Assembly (NCBI RefSeq): GCF_954871325.1
Contig: NC_088779.1
Span: forward strand, 22,570,846 to 22,634,845
From: Gordionus sp. m RMFG-2023
Taxonomy: Eukaryota; Nematomorpha; Gordioida; Chordodea; Parachordodidae
DNA length: 64,000 nucleotides
Reading direction: 5' to 3'
In this document: one piece after another, positions 62,306-64,000 of the stretch
Numbering within the stretch: the first letter of the stretch is position 1
Layout of the letters: each line of letters begins with the position of its first letter
The notes under the pieces: generated by a model
What the model was told of the DNA's origin: nothing
What the model saw: only the letters and a program-made list of their open reading frames with translations
The model's database searches: none
Position numbers and translations under genes: made by a program

Positions 62306-62480
62306 TTGTGGCAGATATTATGCTCAAAAGTTAAGATTTTGATAAACCTATTTTGGTCTTTAGATTTCCTTTTCCAATTTGTGCTGACCCAAGGATCCTT
62401 ATTAGTGGGAATATCCTTTTATACGTTATTAGAGCGAAGGATCCTTGGGTCAGCACAAATTCGAATTGACCTTTTGGATT
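62306..62480 (+). other. Short ND1-like stretch with 25-bp inverted repeat
   Basis: In one frame the DNA at about 62400-62464 reads LVGISFYTLLERRILGSAQI, closely resembling the conserved N-terminal segment of NADH dehydrogenase subunit 1 (the TLLERKxLGxxQIR region). The similarity stops on both sides. The piece AAGGATCCTTGGGTCAGCAC with five more bases is also present inverted just upstream, leaving a 36-nt loop. It could be a tiny nuclear mitochondrial insertion altered by template switching. Similarity is judged from memory and is short. Confidence 0.45.
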
Positions 62481-62574
62481 TATATCCTAAAACATTGATG
62501 ATAGCTTGCTCATTTGTGTTCTACAAAGTATACTTTTCATTTATATTAGTCGTTAAATATTATGGGGAAAGATT

Positions 62575-62922
62575 CTACCAACATTGTGATGTTAAGTAGC
62601 TCTCTGAATGTTGTACTGCATGATAGGTATTTACCATTTCCGCAACTGTAGTTGCATCTGTATTATTTCTTATTTTTGAAGAATATTTTTGTTTTGCAAT
62701 AGATATTGATAGACTGCCCTGTACTGATTTATGCTTTGAAGATTTTTGATGCCTCGTTAAGTAGCTCTCTGAATGTTGTACTGCATGATACATATTTACC
62801 ATTTCCGCAACTGTAGTTGCATCTGTGTTATTTCTTATTTTTGAAGAGTATTTTTGTTTTGCAATAGATGTTGATAGACTGCCCTGTACTGATTTATGCT
62901 TTGAAGATTTTTGATGCCTCAA
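62575..62922 (-). pseudogene. hAT transposase N-terminus, 165-bp tandem duplication
   Basis: The minus-strand frame contains two copies of a 55-codon unit (RHQKSSKHKS, then ATTVAEMVNTYHAVQHSESY), the segment after the BED finger in hAT transposases. The copies differ at only a few bases, so the duplication is young. Orientation is opposite to the C-terminal half at 60.5-61.3 kb, so the element's interior has been inverted or built from two elements. Confidence 0.75.
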
Positions 62923-63240
62923 AATATCATATTCCCTTCCCCCATTGTATTAACTAAATACTGTAGAACAACTTCCCCGCACTGATTATAATTATTTTTT
63001 ACATTTTAAATTTAAAATTGTTTGTTTTTTTATAAAATCTTATTTAAAATATATTTTTTTACATTGTAAAATTACAATTTTTTTATAAAATTTTATTTTG
63101 TTTACATTCTTTTTTATTTAAAAAAGATCGTTGGTTATTATTTTTAAACAAAATTAATATATTATAATAAATCAATATGTTATTTTAATAATAAAGATAG
63201 TATTTAAGAAATTTTGTGTCATACTATAATTACTTATTTT

Positions 63241-63459
63241 GAAAAATAGTTGCGTATTTTATTTTGGAAAATAGTTACCTATTTTATTTTGAAAAAGAGT
63301 TGGATATTTTATTTTGAAAAATAGTTGGCTATTTTATTTTGAAAAATAGTTGGCTATTTTATTTTGAAAAATAATTACCTATTTTATTTTGGAAAATAGA
63401 TTCAATTTTATTTTGGAAAATAGATTCAATTTTATTTTGGAAAATAGATTCAATTTTAT
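63241..63459. repeat. Minisatellite: 25-bp x6 then 24-bp x3
   Basis: Units of the form GAAAAATAGTTGGCTATTTTATTTT run six times in register (63241-63390). They are followed by three copies of a 24-bp variant GGAAAATAGATTCAATTTTATTTT, the last cut short. The two unit types form separate blocks, meaning separate expansions. It lies just inside the right end of the hAT element. Confidence 0.93.
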
Positions 63460-63583
63460 ATTTATAAAAAATAATAAGCGTTAGCAATTTTCATATTTCT
63501 CCCACAATTTTTATATTACTCCCACAAAATACCTAATTTCTCCCACAATTTGAAAATTTTGACATGGCAACCCTGATCGTGAA

Positions 63584-64000
63584 GTGTGTGATCTCATTAA
63601 ATCTTGTTATTTTAAAAAATATTTAAGATAGAGTGACAAATTATATATCATTTTATAGCCCTTATTTTACGTTGGAAAATATAAAATAAAAAATTTTATC
63701 TTATTTCCAGTAAAAATAAAAAATTAACATTATTAGGAAGGGATTTTTTGGGGGTGTTAATATTCACTAAAAATGTTTATTACCTTTATATTAAACGATT
63801 TAATAAAAAATCTCAATAGCCATTTTTGTTTTTTTAATTTTATTTTAATTTTTACAAATAAAAAAATGTAATATAGATGACGTTATATTATTATTTTATA
63901 ATATATAATTTTTAATAAAAAATATAAATATTATTGTGATTAAAATTAAAAAATCAATTGAGTATAACCAAGAATGATGTCCTGGGGCGATATGTAAGCA
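63584..64000. other. AT-rich flank after the hAT element
   Basis: This is the continuation of the sequence interrupted at 59808. The left flank (about 59648-59808) has a GGTGATTCCACATCAAATCA start and looks like a dispersed repeat, so the hAT may have entered another repeat. No exon is seen before the window ends. Confidence 0.5.

Larger units (their letters stand above)
59817..63575 (+). mobile_element. 3.76-kb mosaic hAT element with perfect TSD
   Basis: The 15-bp ends CAGGGTTGCCATGTC and GACATGGCAACCCTG are perfectly inverted. ATCGTGAA flanks both sides exactly (59809-59816 and 63576-63583). Subterminal CTCCCACAA words are repeated at both ends in the same orientation. Inside, in order, are a + strand transposase C-terminal half, an unrelated two-exon frame, an ND1-like stretch, an inverted duplicated transposase N-terminus and a minisatellite. 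The exact duplication implies the whole mosaic moved as one unit, probably with help from an intact relative. Confidence 0.9.

Noticed and set aside
1-64000. CRISPR arrays, operons, bacterial signals, tRNA or rRNA genes
   Set aside because: No spaced direct repeats with unique spacers, no polycistronic layout and no clover-leaf or rRNA core was recognised by eye; a tRNA scan would be decisive.

Overview
This is a strongly AT-rich, repeat-dense eukaryotic window, almost certainly from an animal. Reasons: spliced genes with GT-AG introns, a Mediator subunit gene split over many exons, and a transposon load (hAT, piggyBac, Ty3-like, RT fragments, MITEs) typical of invertebrates. Very short introns (41, 43 and 41 nt) sit beside kilobase introns full of transposon debris. 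Such a bimodal pattern is known from flatworms and some other small-intron animals, but the phylum cannot be fixed from this window.

Layout. 1-12 kb is mostly degenerate AT-rich DNA: a non-autonomous hAT-like element at 3.1-4.3 kb, a badly decayed hAT transposase at 5.5-7.2 kb and a Ty3-type integrase fossil at 8.9-9.35 kb. 12.2-17.2 kb is an old Ty3/gypsy-like gag-pol fossil, interrupted inside its RT region by a younger hAT element (13461-16053, perfect 8-bp target duplication). 17.2-17.9 kb holds tandem and inverted repeats.

The main host gene is MED16 (Mediator tail subunit) on the + strand, 18221-35677. By homology it can be followed through 16 exons whose splice phases all agree, giving about 1075 residues. 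Its introns carry an old hAT (18882-21820), at least two copies of a ~210-bp MITE and other terminal-repeat debris. Downstream are an RT fragment (36.2-37.3 kb), an uninterrupted (GGAA)n tract (40.24-40.41 kb), host-exon-like pieces (40.5-41.0 kb) and a secretory-type exon with signal peptide and dibasic sites (41.5 kb).

41862-46722 is a near-perfect giant palindrome made from two piggyBac 5' halves in inverted orientation. Both encode the same ~350 transposase residues; the inner parts of the arms are much more diverged. 46.9-48.2 kb is a minus-strand hAT-type transposase fossil. Around 50.6-51.1 kb is a predicted two-exon gene for a 43-residue single-pass membrane protein. 52.9-53.6 kb is a foldback element. 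58.96-59.46 kb holds two exons of an unrecognised host gene joined by a 41-nt intron.

59817-63575 is bounded by 15-bp hAT terminal repeats and a perfect 8-bp target duplication. Inside it are a broken + strand hAT transposase, a two-exon ORF of unknown origin, a short stretch resembling mitochondrial ND1 with a 25-bp perfect inverted repeat, a 165-bp tandem duplication of a minus-strand hAT N-terminus, and a 25-bp minisatellite. This mosaic and the piggyBac palindrome are the most unusual objects here. All exon models are homology- and phase-based inferences; no RNA evidence was available.
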